DNA of 64,000 nucleotides from Catellatospora paridis (GCF_009720365.1 NZ_ML769312.1:124001-188000); one strand, 5' to 3'. Positions 43,250 to 51,449 are shown, counted from the stretch's first letter. Numbers and translations are program-made. Notes: generated from the letters alone by a model not told the origin.

Positions 43250-45808
43250 TTGCGCCTGCAAAAAATCATGCTGGGGGGTGCCGCGTTGATGCTGTTGCTG
43301 ACCGGCGTCACCGTCCTGGCCTCACCCACGCCGGCCAGCGCGGACCCCACCTTCCCGATGTACGGGCCCTATCCGGCCACCACCGCCGTCGACGGCCGCG
43401 GCAGCATGAACCCCGAAGACCGCACCAGGATCGACGCGTATCTGACGGGCGCCCAGATCTACCTCAGGTGCCAGGACTCGGGCCCGTCGGTCGGCGGCAG
43501 CGGGATCTGGGACTACACCCGCGAGGGCTACTGGATTCCCGACGCCTACGTCAAGACCGGCACCAGCGGCTTCGTCAGCGGGGTGCCGCGCTGCCTCTCG
43601 CTGGGCATCGACGGCCACGCCTCGGCCGGCTCGCCGCACGGACCGTACGCGGCCAAGGTCGACGTCAACGGGCGCGGCAGCGCCAACCCGACCGACACGG
43701 TGCGGGTCGACGCCTACCTGGCTGGCAGCCTGCTCTACCTCAAGTGCCAGGACTATGGCATCGCTGTCGAGGGCAGCACGCTCTGGGACTACACCTACGA
43801 CGGCTACTGGGTGCCGGACGTCTACGTCCAGACCGGCACGTCGGGCCGGATCCCCGGGGTGCCGACCTGCACCTCGCTCGGGATCTCGCCCGGGGTCACG
43901 ACCAACCCCAACGGCGGCCGGCAGTTCCAGGTGCGCACCACGCTCAACGGCTACCACGCCAAGAGCCTCAGCGCGACCAAGGTCGTGGACAGGTACGCCG
44001 AGGGCACGTTCATCACGGTGATGTGCCAGGCCTACGGCGAGGCGAACTACGGCGGCTCGACGATCTGGGACAAGACCAGTGACGGGCTCTGGGTGGCGGA
44101 CTTCTACGTGCGCACCGGCTCGTCGGGGATCGTCATGAGCAGGTGCGACAGCGACGGACCGTCCGGCAGCGGCAACCGCTACCTCGCCAAGACCACCCTC
44201 AACGGCTACTCGGGCAAGAGCCTGAACTCGACCGCGACCGTGGACAAGTACCCCGGCGGCAGCTACGTCACCATCGTCTGCCAGGCATACGGCGAGTTCA
44301 ACTACGGCAGCTCGGCGGTGTGGGACAAGACCAGCGACGGACTGTGGGTCGCCGACTACTACATCTCCACCGGCAGCGACGACATCGTCATGAGCCGGTG
44401 CGACAGCACCCCGAAGCCGACCGGCGGGCCGGGCAACCCCACCGTGCCGGGCACCCCGGCACCGGGCAGCTTCATCGACTGGGAGGTCCGCGACAAGATC
44501 GTCAACGCGGCCAGGAGCCAGCTCGGCACGCACGAGTGGGGAGACAACTGCAATCCCTACGGTCAGAACGGCGTCAAGTGCGGCTGGGCGTGGTGCTCCA
44601 TGTTCGCCAGCTGGACCTGGCGCCAGGCCGGCATCGACGTCTTCTTCCCCTACAGCGGCAGCTTCTACGGCTGGGGCCAGGCCCGCGGCCTGCTGCGGTC
44701 CAAGAGCAACATCCGGCCCGGTGACGTGGTGATGTTCGGCAGCAGCTCCGGGGCGAGCAACCACATCGGGGTGGTGGTGGGCGTCGATCCCGACGACCGC
44801 ATCACCACCATCGAGGGCAACTGGAACAACGAGGTCCGGCTCGTCGGCCCGTACGACCCGGTCAGCCCCGGGCCGACCCACGAGAACATCTACGCCGTGG
44901 TCGCCCCGGTCAACGACGGCTCACAGGTGTGGCAGGACAGCCCCGCCATCCCCGCGGACGCGACCTGCACCGAGAGCAAGACCCACCTCGGCGTGACCTA
45001 CCTGCTGTGCCTGGAGGGCACGGGCGCGTCGACGCGGGCCGTGCTGGCGGTGCGGGCGTCCAGCGACATGCCGGTGCGGGCGATGGTCGTCCACAACGGG
45101 GGCGTGCTGACCTGCCAGACCAACTACATGAGGGCAGGGGTCTGGCGAAGATGCCAGAGCGGCTACGAGACGGCGAGCAAGTGGCGTCCCTCCACGGCCG
45201 ATGCCGAGGTCACCGTCGGCGGCAGCGAGCGTCCTGAACTGCATGTGGGCAACGTGGGCCTGTACGGCTCGGAGCAGGAGACCGGCACCTGGTGCGGGCC
45301 GGCCGCGATGCAGGCGGCGCTGGAGGCGATGGACGCCAGCCCGCTGCCCAGCCAGTCCAGCCTGGCCAGCCACTCCGGCTCCACCTCGACCGGCACGCTG
45401 CCGGGCAGCATGGCCTCGACCATGTCCGCGTTCACGCCCATCGTCGGGACCGGGCTGAAGACCTACGGCTGGTACTCGTTCGGCGACGGCAACCTGCCGC
45501 TGGAGTACGGACTGGACCGGGTACGCCGCGGCATCGACAACGGCCAGCCCAGCATCCTGCTCGTCAAGCCGCAGTTGCTGCCGTGGGGCACCTCCGGGGG
45601 CAGCGGCCTGCTGCGCCACTGGGTCGTCCTCTACGGATACGGCTCCAGCGACAGCACCGCCGGTGAAACCGGCCAGTACACGAGCAACTTCACCGTGTGG
45701 GACCCCTGGGACGACACCCACCACCGGATGAACATCGACCAGCTCATCACCGCGGCGAACGCGGCCGAGGTCCCGGGCGACATCACCACCGTGTCTCCGG
45801 CCCTGTGA
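43250..45808 (+). CDS. Secreted SH3x4-CHAP-C39 multidomain protein
   Basis: The 852-residue protein has a signal peptide (1-31), then four SH3-like repeats (about 37-115, 128-207, 224-299, 308-384), each with a CQ(D/A) strand and a DYT or DKTSDG(L/Y)W(V/I) turn. A CHAP domain spans about 410-552 (Cys449 in WAWCSMF, His504 in SNHIGVV). The C-terminal C39-like peptidase domain spans about 660-852 (Cys682 in TWCGPAAM, His790 in RHWVVLYG, Asp818 in VWDPW). CHAP enzymes cut peptidoglycan amide bonds; C39-like domains cleave or bind peptides. The TTG start at 43250 is supported by AAGGAG eight bases upstream and the full signal peptide. It likely acts at the cell wall. Confidence 0.85.
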   Translation: MRLQKIMLGGAALMLLLTGVTVLASPTPASADPTFPMYGPYPATTAVDGRGSMNPEDRTRIDAYLTGAQIYLRCQDSGPSVGGSGIWDYTREGYWIPDAYVKTGTSGFVSGVPRCLSLGIDGHASAGSPHGPYAAKVDVNGRGSANPTDTVRVDAYLAGSLLYLKCQDYGIAVEGSTLWDYTYDGYWVPDVYVQTGTSGRIPGVPTCTSLGISPGVTTNPNGGRQFQVRTTLNGYHAKSLSATKVVDRYAEGTFITVMCQAYGEANYGGSTIWDKTSDGLWVADFYVRTGSSGIVMSRCDSDGPSGSGNRYLAKTTLNGYSGKSLNSTATVDKYPGGSYVTIVCQAYGEFNYGSSAVWDKTSDGLWVADYYISTGSDDIVMSRCDSTPKPTGGPGNPTVPGTPAPGSFIDWEVRDKIVNAARSQLGTHEWGDNCNPYGQNGVKCGWAWCSMFASWTWRQAGIDVFFPYSGSFYGWGQARGLLRSKSNIRPGDVVMFGSSSGASNHIGVVVGVDPDDRITTIEGNWNNEVRLVGPYDPVSPGPTHENIYAVVAPVNDGSQVWQDSPAIPADATCTESKTHLGVTYLLCLEGTGASTRAVLAVRASSDMPVRAMVVHNGGVLTCQTNYMRAGVWRRCQSGYETASKWRPSTADAEVTVGGSERPELHVGNVGLYGSEQETGTWCGPAAMQAALEAMDASPLPSQSSLASHSGSTSTGTLPGSMASTMSAFTPIVGTGLKTYGWYSFGDGNLPLEYGLDRVRRGIDNGQPSILLVKPQLLPWGTSGGSGLLRHWVVLYGYGSSDSTAGETGQYTSNFTVWDPWDDTHHRMNIDQLITAANAAEVPGDITTVSPAL

Positions 45809-45820
45809 GCTGAGCGGTGA

Positions 45821-45852
45821 GTCGGCCACGGCTTGGTTGAGCCGTGGCCGAC
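45821..45852 (+). terminator. Terminator of the SH3-CHAP-C39 gene
   Basis: A perfect 13-bp stem (45821-45833 with 45840-45852) with a 6-base loop, 12 bases past the stop codon. Confidence 0.8.
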
Positions 45853-45947
45853 CCACCGTCCAGCCTGCGTTGCCGCTCGGGGACCAGATCGGCGTCGACG
45901 GGTTTCGGTCCGACGGCGCCGTTCTGCGGCTCGGTGCAGGCAGGTGT

Positions 45948-46577
45948 TCAGCTGGGGCAGCGCAGCAGCTGTGTGGTGGTGACGCGGATGTCGAGTGAGT
46001 CCAGGGTGATCTGGCCGCTGCCGCTGCCGCCGTCGAGGCGTACCTCGGCGTTGATGTTGTCGGGGCGCACCGTCTCCGACGCGCACAGCGTGCTCGCCAG
46101 TGGTGCCTGCAGGTAGGAGTCGGTGACCAGGTAGTCCTTGCTCACCGGCCCCGCGAAGCTGGTCAGGGCCGGCGTGCCGAGCACGAGGTCGGGGGAGTGG
46201 AAGACGTCGCCGCGGCGTCCCGTCATACCAGCTGGAACCTGCACGTAGCCGCGGTGGTCGATCTTGATGGTGGCCAGCCAGGCCAGCGACCGGGGGATGT
46301 GCAGGTTCAGGTTGACCTGGCAGTTCTTGCGCCGCTCGGTGACCGGCACGCCGGTGCCGGTGGATGCGACGAACGAGTCGAAGATCATCGTGGCGGAGGT
46401 CCGGTCGACGCCGAACGAACTGGCGGTGCTGCCGTTCGGGCATCCGGTGCCGCCGTACGTGATGCTGGCGATGTAGACGCTGTCCGGATCGGGACCGGTG
46501 GCGTGTGCGGTGCCGGGGACGGCCGTGGCGGCGAGCAGTGCGACGGTGCAGGCGAGCAGCATGCGGGACGGGCGCAT
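45948..46577 (-). CDS. Secreted DUF4360-family protein
   Basis: The 209-residue protein has a signal peptide (MLLACTVALLAATAVPGTAHA region, about 26 residues). The mature domain shows VYIASITYGGTGCPNGST, RRKNCQVNLNLHIPRS and IDHRGYVQVPAG, the conserved blocks of DUF4360 secreted proteins found widely in actinomycetes and fungi. Two Cys pairs are likely disulfide-bonded. The ATG at 46577 follows GAGGGAG. Function unknown. Confidence 0.8.
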   Translation of the reverse strand: MRPSRMLLACTVALLAATAVPGTAHATGPDPDSVYIASITYGGTGCPNGSTASSFGVDRTSATMIFDSFVASTGTGVPVTERRKNCQVNLNLHIPRSLAWLATIKIDHRGYVQVPAGMTGRRGDVFHSPDLVLGTPALTSFAGPVSKDYLVTDSYLQAPLASTLCASETVRPDNINAEVRLDGGSGSGQITLDSLDIRVTTTQLLRCPS

Positions 46578-46743
46578 CGACGACTCCCTCGACAGTGGGC
46601 GGTCAGGTCCGCATCCTGGCACCCCGGCGTTGCCCGGGGACAGGGCAGCTCACGCCTGCGGGTGAATTGAGGCGACCCGGTTCCCTCGTACGGGTGCGGG
46701 CAGCGACGCCGCCGCCCGCACCGCATGTCGGGCGAAGCAGGGA

Positions 46744-46827
46744 TCAGCCACCGTGGTTGAACGGCGCGCCGACCGTGTAGAGCAGCGTGGCCAGCGAGAC
46801 CAGCGCCAGAGTGAGGCGGATTCGCAC
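46744..46827 (-). CDS. Micro-ORF c (copy 1), 27-aa hydrophobic peptide with LLYTVGAP
   Basis: The peptide starts MRIR, has a hydrophobic stretch of about 16 residues (LTLALVSLATLLYTVGAP) and a short polar tail ending HGG. It uses GTG where copy 2 uses ATG, and has GGAGG seven bases upstream. It is the third of three tandem micro-ORFs, three bases after micro-ORF b. A single membrane-spanning or membrane-associated peptide is likely. No family is known to me. Confidence 0.7.
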   Translation of the reverse strand: MRIRLTLALVSLATLLYTVGAPFNHGG

Positions 46828-46830
46828 GCG

Positions 46831-46914
46831 TCAGCCTCCGTGTTCGTGTGGAGCGCCGACCGTGTACAGCAGCGTCGCCAGTGAGACGAGCGCCGCGATG
46901 ACGCGGATTCGCAT
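46831..46914 (-). CDS. Micro-ORF b (copy 1), 27-aa hydrophobic peptide with LLYTVGAP
   Basis: The peptide MRIRVIAALVSLATLLYTVG continues APHEHGG in meaning of motif: a basic N-terminus, one hydrophobic segment, the GAP motif and a polar tail. TAGGAG lies six bases before the ATG and overlaps the stop codon of micro-ORF a. It differs from copy 2 by four synonymous changes and one amino acid (His to Tyr in the tail), a pattern of purifying selection. Confidence 0.75.
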   Translation of the reverse strand: MRIRVIAALVSLATLLYTVGAPHEHGG

Positions 46915-46922
46915 GTCTGCTC

Positions 46923-47030
46923 CTAGCTGCCTTCGGTCATCGGTGCGCCGATCGTGTAGAGCAGCAGGGCCAGCGACGCCAACGTGAGCATCGCGTAGAC
47001 GGCCCGGTGCCGGATGACGGCCAGGGTCAT
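46923..47030 (-). CDS. Micro-ORF a (copy 1), 35-aa hydrophobic peptide with LLYTIGAP
   Basis: The longest peptide of the cassette: a basic N-terminal part (IRHRAVYAM), a hydrophobic segment (LTLASLALLLYTIGAP) and a tail ending TEGS. GGGAGG stands seven bases upstream of the ATG. It differs from copy 2 by a single residue (Met to Ala). Here it is the first gene of the transcript, because the DUF5317 gene present upstream of copy 2 is absent. Confidence 0.75.
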   Translation of the reverse strand: MTLAVIRHRAVYAMLTLASLALLLYTIGAPMTEGS

Positions 47031-47110
47031 GGTTCACCTCCCGTGATTCGCGTTTGTCTGATCAGGTGTCCCCTCAGGGAACCCCATAATCCGGTGTGGA
47101 CCAGCGGAGC

Positions 47111-47148
47111 CCGACGGACTCCGGACACGGAATGTCGTCGACGCTGGT
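47111..47148 (-). promoter_or_regulatory. Conserved block upstream of micro-ORF cassette 1
   Basis: Twenty bases (47111-47130) match 51554-51573 at 18 positions, including ACTCCGGACACGG. After 7 bases (6 in copy 2) comes an identical TCGACGCTGGT (47138-47148). The block lies 81 bp before micro-ORF a. It is a shared promoter or operator candidate. Confidence 0.6.
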
Positions 47149-47305
47149 GCTGCGGCTCAGGATTTCCCGCGTGCCGGACGACACCGGACACGCGCACCGT
47201 CGGCAGACAGGCACAGCGCGCGAGTGCCGCGATTGCCCGCCAGGCGACACGCAATCCATCCATCACTGAATTCAGGCAGGCGTGTACTATTCAGGAGTGG
47301 AGCTG

Positions 47306-48013
47306 ATGCCCGGCGCGTCCCTGGCCCTCGTGACCGCCTCTGACCTGCCGCGACGCAGGGTCCTGGTGCGCCGCGTGCGCGTGCTGGTCGCCGCGACGAT
47401 TACCTACAACGTCGTCGAAGCCGTCGTGGCGATCACTGCCGGGACGATCGCGTCCTCGACCGCGCTGCTCGGGTTCGGCCTCGATTCGGTGATCGAGGTG
47501 GCGTCGGCGGCAGCGGTGGCATGGCAGTTCTCGACCACCGACCACGAACGTCGCGAGAAGGCCGCCCTGCGAGTCATCGCCGTGTCGTTCTTCGCGCTGG
47601 CCGCCTACGTCACCGTCGAATCGGTCCGGGCACTGCTCGGCAGCGGTGACGCCCAGCACTCGACGGTCGGCCTGGTGCTGGCCGCCGTCTCGCTGGCGGT
47701 GATGCCCGTTCTGTCGGCATTCCAGCGGCGCACCGGCCGCCAGCTCGGCTCGGCATCGGCCGTCGCCGACTCCAAGCAGACCCTCCTGTGCACCTACCTG
47801 TCCGCCGTGCTGCTGGTCGGGCTCGGCGTCAACAGCCTGTTCGGCTGGTGGTGGGCCGACCCGGCGGCGGCGCTGATCATCGCCGCCGTCGCCGTCAAGG
47901 AGGGCCGCGACGCCTGGCGCGGCGACACCTGCTGCGCAACCATCCCCAGCCGGGACGATGCCACGCCGGGCGGCTGCGCCGACGACTGCTGCAGCGCTCA
48001 GGAAGCCCGGTGA
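47306..48013 (+). CDS. CDF-type cation efflux transporter with Cys-rich tail
   Basis: The 235-residue protein has about five to six membrane helices. The metal-site motif LLGFGLDSVIEVASA is the HxxxD-type helix 2 of cation diffusion facilitators, and a second site lies in SKQTLLCTYLSAVLL. The usual C-terminal dimerisation domain is replaced by a short tail with CC, C and CC clusters (DTCCAT, GGCADDCC), suggesting thiophilic metal binding. The ATG at 47306 has AGGAG upstream; TACTAT just before may be the -10. Metal unknown; Zn, Co, Cd or Hg are possible. Confidence 0.78.
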   Translation: MPGASLALVTASDLPRRRVLVRRVRVLVAATITYNVVEAVVAITAGTIASSTALLGFGLDSVIEVASAAAVAWQFSTTDHERREKAALRVIAVSFFALAAYVTVESVRALLGSGDAQHSTVGLVLAAVSLAVMPVLSAFQRRTGRQLGSASAVADSKQTLLCTYLSAVLLVGLGVNSLFGWWWADPAAALIIAAVAVKEGRDAWRGDTCCATIPSRDDATPGGCADDCCSAQEAR

Positions 48014-48201
48014 GCCGGTCTTCACCGCTGGCCACCCCGCAAGAGCCGGTTCCTGATGGCGTCGGGTCAGTCGCCGGCCGCTGTCCGAGGTCCACCCCGC
48101 GGTAGGCCGTGGCGACCGTGCCACCCGGTTCTTGCGTGCCGCCGATACCTAGAACTACTATGCATCACGCTTCTATGTATCGGACGGAAGGGGGCTGGTC
48201 G

Positions 48202-49107
48202 ATGGCCGACGATGGTATCGCTGTCAATGGATTGACCAAGCTGTACAAGAACGTGCGCGCGGTCGATGACCTGTCGTTCACCGTCAGCCCGGGCCGGGTC
48301 ACCGGATTCCTGGGGCCCAACGGCGCGGGGAAGACGACCACGCTGCGCATGGTGCTGAACCTGGTCCGTCCCACGGCGGGAACCACCACCATCGGCGGAC
48401 GGCGCTACGCCGACCTCACCGACCCCATCCGCAAGGTCGGCGCGCTCCTGGAGGCGTCGGCCGCGCACCGCGGCCGCACCGGCCGCAACCACCTGCGCGT
48501 GCTGTGCGACGCGGCCGGGATCCCCATCAGCCGCGCCGACGACGTGCTGGCCACGGTCGGGCTGACGCCGGCCGCGGACCGCAAGTTCAAGGGCTACTCG
48601 CTGGGTATGCGCCAGCGCCTGGGCATCGCCGCGGCGCTGCTGGGCGACCCGGACGTGCTCATCCTGGACGAGCCCGCCAACGGGCTGGACCCGGAAGGCA
48701 TCCGGTGGATGCGGGACCTGCTCAAGTCGCTCGCCGACGAGGGCCGCACGGTGCTCGTGTCGAGCCACCTGATGTCCGAGATGGAGCTCCTCGCCGACGA
48801 CGTCGTGATCATCGCGGCCGGCAAACTGGTCCAGCAGGGTCCGCTGGCCGAGGTCATCGACTCGGCCGGGGGCGCGCAGATGCTCGTGCGCACGCCCCGT
48901 CCCGAGGCGCTCGTCGCCGAGCTGGGTGCCGGGATCACCGCCACACCCGTCGAGGGCGGAGCGCTGCGGATCGTGGGCGCGGACGGGCCGACGATCGGTG
49001 CGGCCGCGATGCGGGTGGGTGCCGAGATCCATGAGCTGACCGTCGAGCGGCGCGACCTCGAGAACGTGTTCCTCCAGCTGACGGCCGGAAAGGCAGACAT
49101 TCGATGA
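48202..49107 (+). CDS. ABC transporter ATP-binding protein
   Basis: The 301-residue protein has Walker A GPNGAGKTT (38-46), the signature YSLGMRQR, Walker B VLILDEPANGLDPEG and the switch His in LVSSHLMSEMELLADDV. The C-terminal 80 residues are the DrrA/CcmA-type extension. The ATG at 48202 has GAAGGGGG eight bases upstream. It overlaps the permease gene by four bases (ATGA). Together they form an ABC-2 exporter; substrate unknown, perhaps a peptide or small antibiotic. Confidence 0.93.
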   Translation: MADDGIAVNGLTKLYKNVRAVDDLSFTVSPGRVTGFLGPNGAGKTTTLRMVLNLVRPTAGTTTIGGRRYADLTDPIRKVGALLEASAAHRGRTGRNHLRVLCDAAGIPISRADDVLATVGLTPAADRKFKGYSLGMRQRLGIAAALLGDPDVLILDEPANGLDPEGIRWMRDLLKSLADEGRTVLVSSHLMSEMELLADDVVIIAAGKLVQQGPLAEVIDSAGGAQMLVRTPRPEALVAELGAGITATPVEGGALRIVGADGPTIGAAAMRVGAEIHELTVERRDLENVFLQLTAGKADIR

Positions 49108-50057
49108 CCGCGACACTCCAGGCGCCCCCGGCCCCGCACCGCCCGGTGATCGCCCACGTCGGCATCCCGGGGCTCCGGCTGGTCCGCAGCGAGATCCGGA
49201 AGATAACCACCACCAACGCCTGGTGGCTGTTCGGCATCGCGTCGTTGGTCTTCACCGGGCTCGCCCTGTTCATCAACATGTCCGAGGCGGCCCAGCACAT
49301 CGACCGTGCGCGCGACACCGCGGCGGTGTTCCGGCCGGGCCGCGGCATGAGCGTGGCAGAGGCCGCCGCAGCCAAAGCAGAGTTCGCGCAGCTGCACGAC
49401 CTGCACCTGCAGGCGGTCAACGCGGCCGGCAACATCTTCACCAGCGGCCAGTTCTTCGGCCTGCTGCTGGTGATGCTGCTCGGCGCCCTCGTCATCACCA
49501 ACGAATTCCAGTACCAGACGGCGACGGCCACGTTCCTGACCACGCCGCAGCGAACCCGTGTGGTGTTCGGCAAGCTCCTGGCCGTACTCGGCCTCGGGTT
49601 CCTGTTCTGGCTCGTGTCGCGGGCCGTGTCGCTGGTAGCCGGACTGGTGTTCTTCGACAACATCGGCCTGACCAACTCCCTGGGCGAGTGGCCGGTCCAG
49701 CGGGCGATCATCTTCAACCTCGTCGCGTACCTGCTGTGGGCGCTGCTCGGCTTCGGGCTCGGCACGCTGATTCACAGCCAGATCGGCGCCGTCGTCACCG
49801 CGATGGTCATCTATCTCGGTGGGTTCGTCGGCGGGATGGGCGTGTTCAACCTCATCCGGAACCTTCTCATCCACGGCGACTGGGTGCTGACGTCCGCGGT
49901 CATCATGCCGTCCATCGCATCGCAGGTCATGGTGTCGCCGGAGAAGCTGTATCCGCAGGCCGCGGCGTGGTGGGTCGGGGTGCTGGTCATGACCGGCTGG
50001 TCGCTGGTCGCCGCCGCGATCGGCATCGTGCTCAACCGCCGCCGCGACATCGCCTGA
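49104..50057 (+). CDS. ABC-2 type transporter permease
   Basis: The 317-residue protein has six hydrophobic segments: one near the N-terminus (WWLFGIASLVFTGLALFI), then a large extracytoplasmic loop, then five closely spaced helices from about 110 to the end. This is the ABC-2 permease layout. Translation is coupled to the ATPase through an ATGA overlap. A hairpin follows the stop codon. No immunity or antibiotic gene adjoins to reveal the cargo. Confidence 0.88.
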   Translation: MTATLQAPPAPHRPVIAHVGIPGLRLVRSEIRKITTTNAWWLFGIASLVFTGLALFINMSEAAQHIDRARDTAAVFRPGRGMSVAEAAAAKAEFAQLHDLHLQAVNAAGNIFTSGQFFGLLLVMLLGALVITNEFQYQTATATFLTTPQRTRVVFGKLLAVLGLGFLFWLVSRAVSLVAGLVFFDNIGLTNSLGEWPVQRAIIFNLVAYLLWALLGFGLGTLIHSQIGAVVTAMVIYLGGFVGGMGVFNLIRNLLIHGDWVLTSAVIMPSIASQVMVSPEKLYPQAAAWWVGVLVMTGWSLVAAAIGIVLNRRRDIA

Positions 50058-50075
50058 CCACACATGACGCCTTTC

Positions 50076-50108
50076 GGCGCCCCGGCGGCAGCATGCCGCC
50101 GAGGCGCC
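50076..50108 (+). terminator. Terminator of the ABC transporter operon
   Basis: A 15-bp stem with one mismatch (50076-50090 with 50094-50108) and a 3-base loop, 18 bases past the permease stop codon. Confidence 0.65.
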
Positions 50109-50141
50109 GACTGTCGTCACCGGCGGTCGTACGATTCGCGG

Positions 50142-50504
50142 GTGACCGTGCAAAGCGTGCTACTCCGCTTCTCCTACTTCGAACATGACTGGATCGAGGA
50201 GGACATCGACGGACCGGAGGCGGGCGAGGCGACCCTGCTGCGGGTGGCGTCCGAGGGTGACTGGTTCGAGGTCGACGACGTCGAGCCGGACGCGTTCGAC
50301 ACGCTCGACGCCCTCGCCGAGCGGGCGGAGCAGGTCGTCGTCGGAGAATGGAAGATGCCCGCGGCGGCCGTGCGAGTGCCGGTGGACAAACTCCGTACGA
50401 TCATCGCCGAGGGCGGCTGGACCTTCGCGGCCGGCGAGTTCTCGGAGTTCGTAGGCAACAATCAGGACACCGAGATGCTCGTCAGGCTCGTCCGCGACCG
50501 ATGA
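50142..50504 (+). CDS. Hypothetical protein, 120 aa, leaderless
   Basis: A small acidic cytosolic protein (LLRFSYFEHDWIEEDIDGPE, later VGEWKMPAAAVRVPVDKLRT) with no recognised domain. The GTG at 50142 is six bases after TACGAT and has no Shine-Dalgarno, consistent with a leaderless message. It lies between the ABC operon terminator and the second micro-ORF cassette, which is on the opposite strand. Function unknown. Confidence 0.65.
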   Translation: MTVQSVLLRFSYFEHDWIEEDIDGPEAGEATLLRVASEGDWFEVDDVEPDAFDTLDALAERAEQVVVGEWKMPAAAVRVPVDKLRTIIAEGGWTFAAGEFSEFVGNNQDTEMLVRLVRDR

Positions 50505-50584
50505 TGCCGGGGCAATGGGCCGGCTGACGGGGGCGGTGCGGGCAGCAACAGCGCCGGCCGCACCGCACGTCGGGCAAAGCCCGA

Positions 50585-50668
50585 TCAGCCTCCCTGCTCG
50601 AATGGGGCGCCGACCGTGTAGAGCAGCGTGGCCAGCGAGACCAGCGCCAGAGTGATGCGGATTCGCAT
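50585..50668 (-). CDS. Micro-ORF c (copy 2), 27-aa hydrophobic peptide with LLYTVGAP
   Basis: Same design as copy 1: MRIR start, one hydrophobic segment, GAP motif, tail ending QGG. It starts with ATG. It differs from copy 1 by one conservative core change (Leu to Ile), two tail changes and three synonymous codons. It is the last gene of the DUF5317 operon. Confidence 0.75.
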   Translation of the reverse strand: MRIRITLALVSLATLLYTVGAPFEQGG

Positions 50669-50671
50669 GCC

Positions 50672-50755
50672 TCAGCCTCCGTGTTCGTACGGCGCGCCGA
50701 CCGTGTACAGCAGCGTCGCCAGCGAGACGAGCGCAGCGATGACGCGGATTCGCAT
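50672..50755 (-). CDS. Micro-ORF b (copy 2), 27-aa hydrophobic peptide with LLYTVGAP
   Basis: The reading frame and hydrophobic core are identical to copy 1; four third-position changes are silent, and the tail is YEHGG. The Shine-Dalgarno TAGGAG overlaps the stop of micro-ORF a. Confidence 0.78.
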   Translation of the reverse strand: MRIRVIAALVSLATLLYTVGAPYEHGG

Positions 50756-50763
50756 GTCTGCTC

Positions 50764-50871
50764 CTAGCTGCCTTCGGTCGCCGGTGCGCCGATCGTGTAG
50801 AGCAGCAGGGCCAGCGACGCCAACGTGAGCATCGCGTAGACGGCCCGGTGCCGGATGACGGCCAGGGTCAT
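50764..50871 (-). CDS. Micro-ORF a (copy 2), 35-aa hydrophobic peptide with LLYTIGAP
   Basis: Its ATG overlaps the TGA of the DUF5317 gene (ATGA), and GGAGG lies inside the end of that gene, so translation is coupled. The core LTLASLALLLYTIGAP is identical to copy 1, with tail ATEGS. The coupling is strong evidence that this ORF is translated. Confidence 0.8.
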   Translation of the reverse strand: MTLAVIRHRAVYAMLTLASLALLLYTIGAPATEGS

Positions 50872-51449
50872 GTTTCACCTCCCGTGATGAGCTGGGGTAT
50901 CGGATCGGGTTGATCCCGGCGGCGGCGCATCGCGAGCGCCGTCAGCGCGACGGTCCCGGCGCCGATGAGCACGTCGCCGGCACTGACGACCTTGTTCAGC
51001 GGCGTGACCGGGATGGTGTCGCCGAGGAACGTGAGCCGGGTCGCATCATCGGCGGGTGCGTTCTTGGGTGTGGTGAGATCCGGTCGCAGGCCGACTGCTT
51101 CGGCCGCGGTCGGGTCGTACGGCATGCGCCCGTTGAGGGCGATGGTCAGACCGTTGGCGAGCGCACCCACCGTGATCGCTACGCCGGCGATGCGGATCGC
51201 GAGCGGCCACGCGGGAAGGTTCACGGCCAGCCACCACAGGACCAGGCCGAACACCACGACCAGCATGGCCGGATGCCGCAGGGGAGTGACGTAGTACTGC
51301 ATCGCCTGGACGGCGGCGGCCAGCCACAGCAGCCACAGGGCCGACAGCCGGATGCTGCGCAGGCCGGCGAGGCGACCCCCGCAGGCATAGCCGACGATCA
51401 CGCCCACCGCGGGTGGTGCGATGAGCAGGATCAGACCGTTGATCGACAT
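50868..51449 (-). CDS. DUF5317-family membrane protein
   Basis: The 193-residue protein has about five membrane helices (LILLIAPPAVGVIVGYACGG, LSALWLLWLAAAVQAMQYYV, MLVVVFGLVLWWLAVNLPAW and others). Between the last two lies the DUF5317-typical soluble loop with GRMPYDP, FLGDTIPV and VSAGDVLIGAG. Function is unknown in the family. The ATG at 51449 has only a weak GGTGG upstream. The stop overlaps micro-ORF a, making a four-gene operon. The same end sequence survives before cassette 1. Confidence 0.8.
   Translation of the reverse strand: MSINGLILLIAPPAVGVIVGYACGGRLAGLRSIRLSALWLLWLAAAVQAMQYYVTPLRHPAMLVVVFGLVLWWLAVNLPAWPLAIRIAGVAITVGALANGLTIALNGRMPYDPTAAEAVGLRPDLTTPKNAPADDATRLTFLGDTIPVTPLNKVVSAGDVLIGAGTVALTALAMRRRRDQPDPIPQLITGGET

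Larger units (their letters stand above)
46744..47045 (-). repeat. Micro-ORF cassette, copy 1
   Basis: A unit of three micro-ORFs (287 bp) plus about 15 bp upstream, duplicated at 50585-50886 with no indels. The 15 bp correspond to the last codons of the DUF5317 gene (ITGGE then an overlapping stop), which is otherwise missing here. Confidence 0.85.
50585..50886 (-). repeat. Micro-ORF cassette, copy 2
   Basis: The same 287-bp three-ORF unit as at 46744-47030, without indels, here directly joined and translationally coupled to the DUF5317 gene. It is probably the complete form of the locus. Confidence 0.85.
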
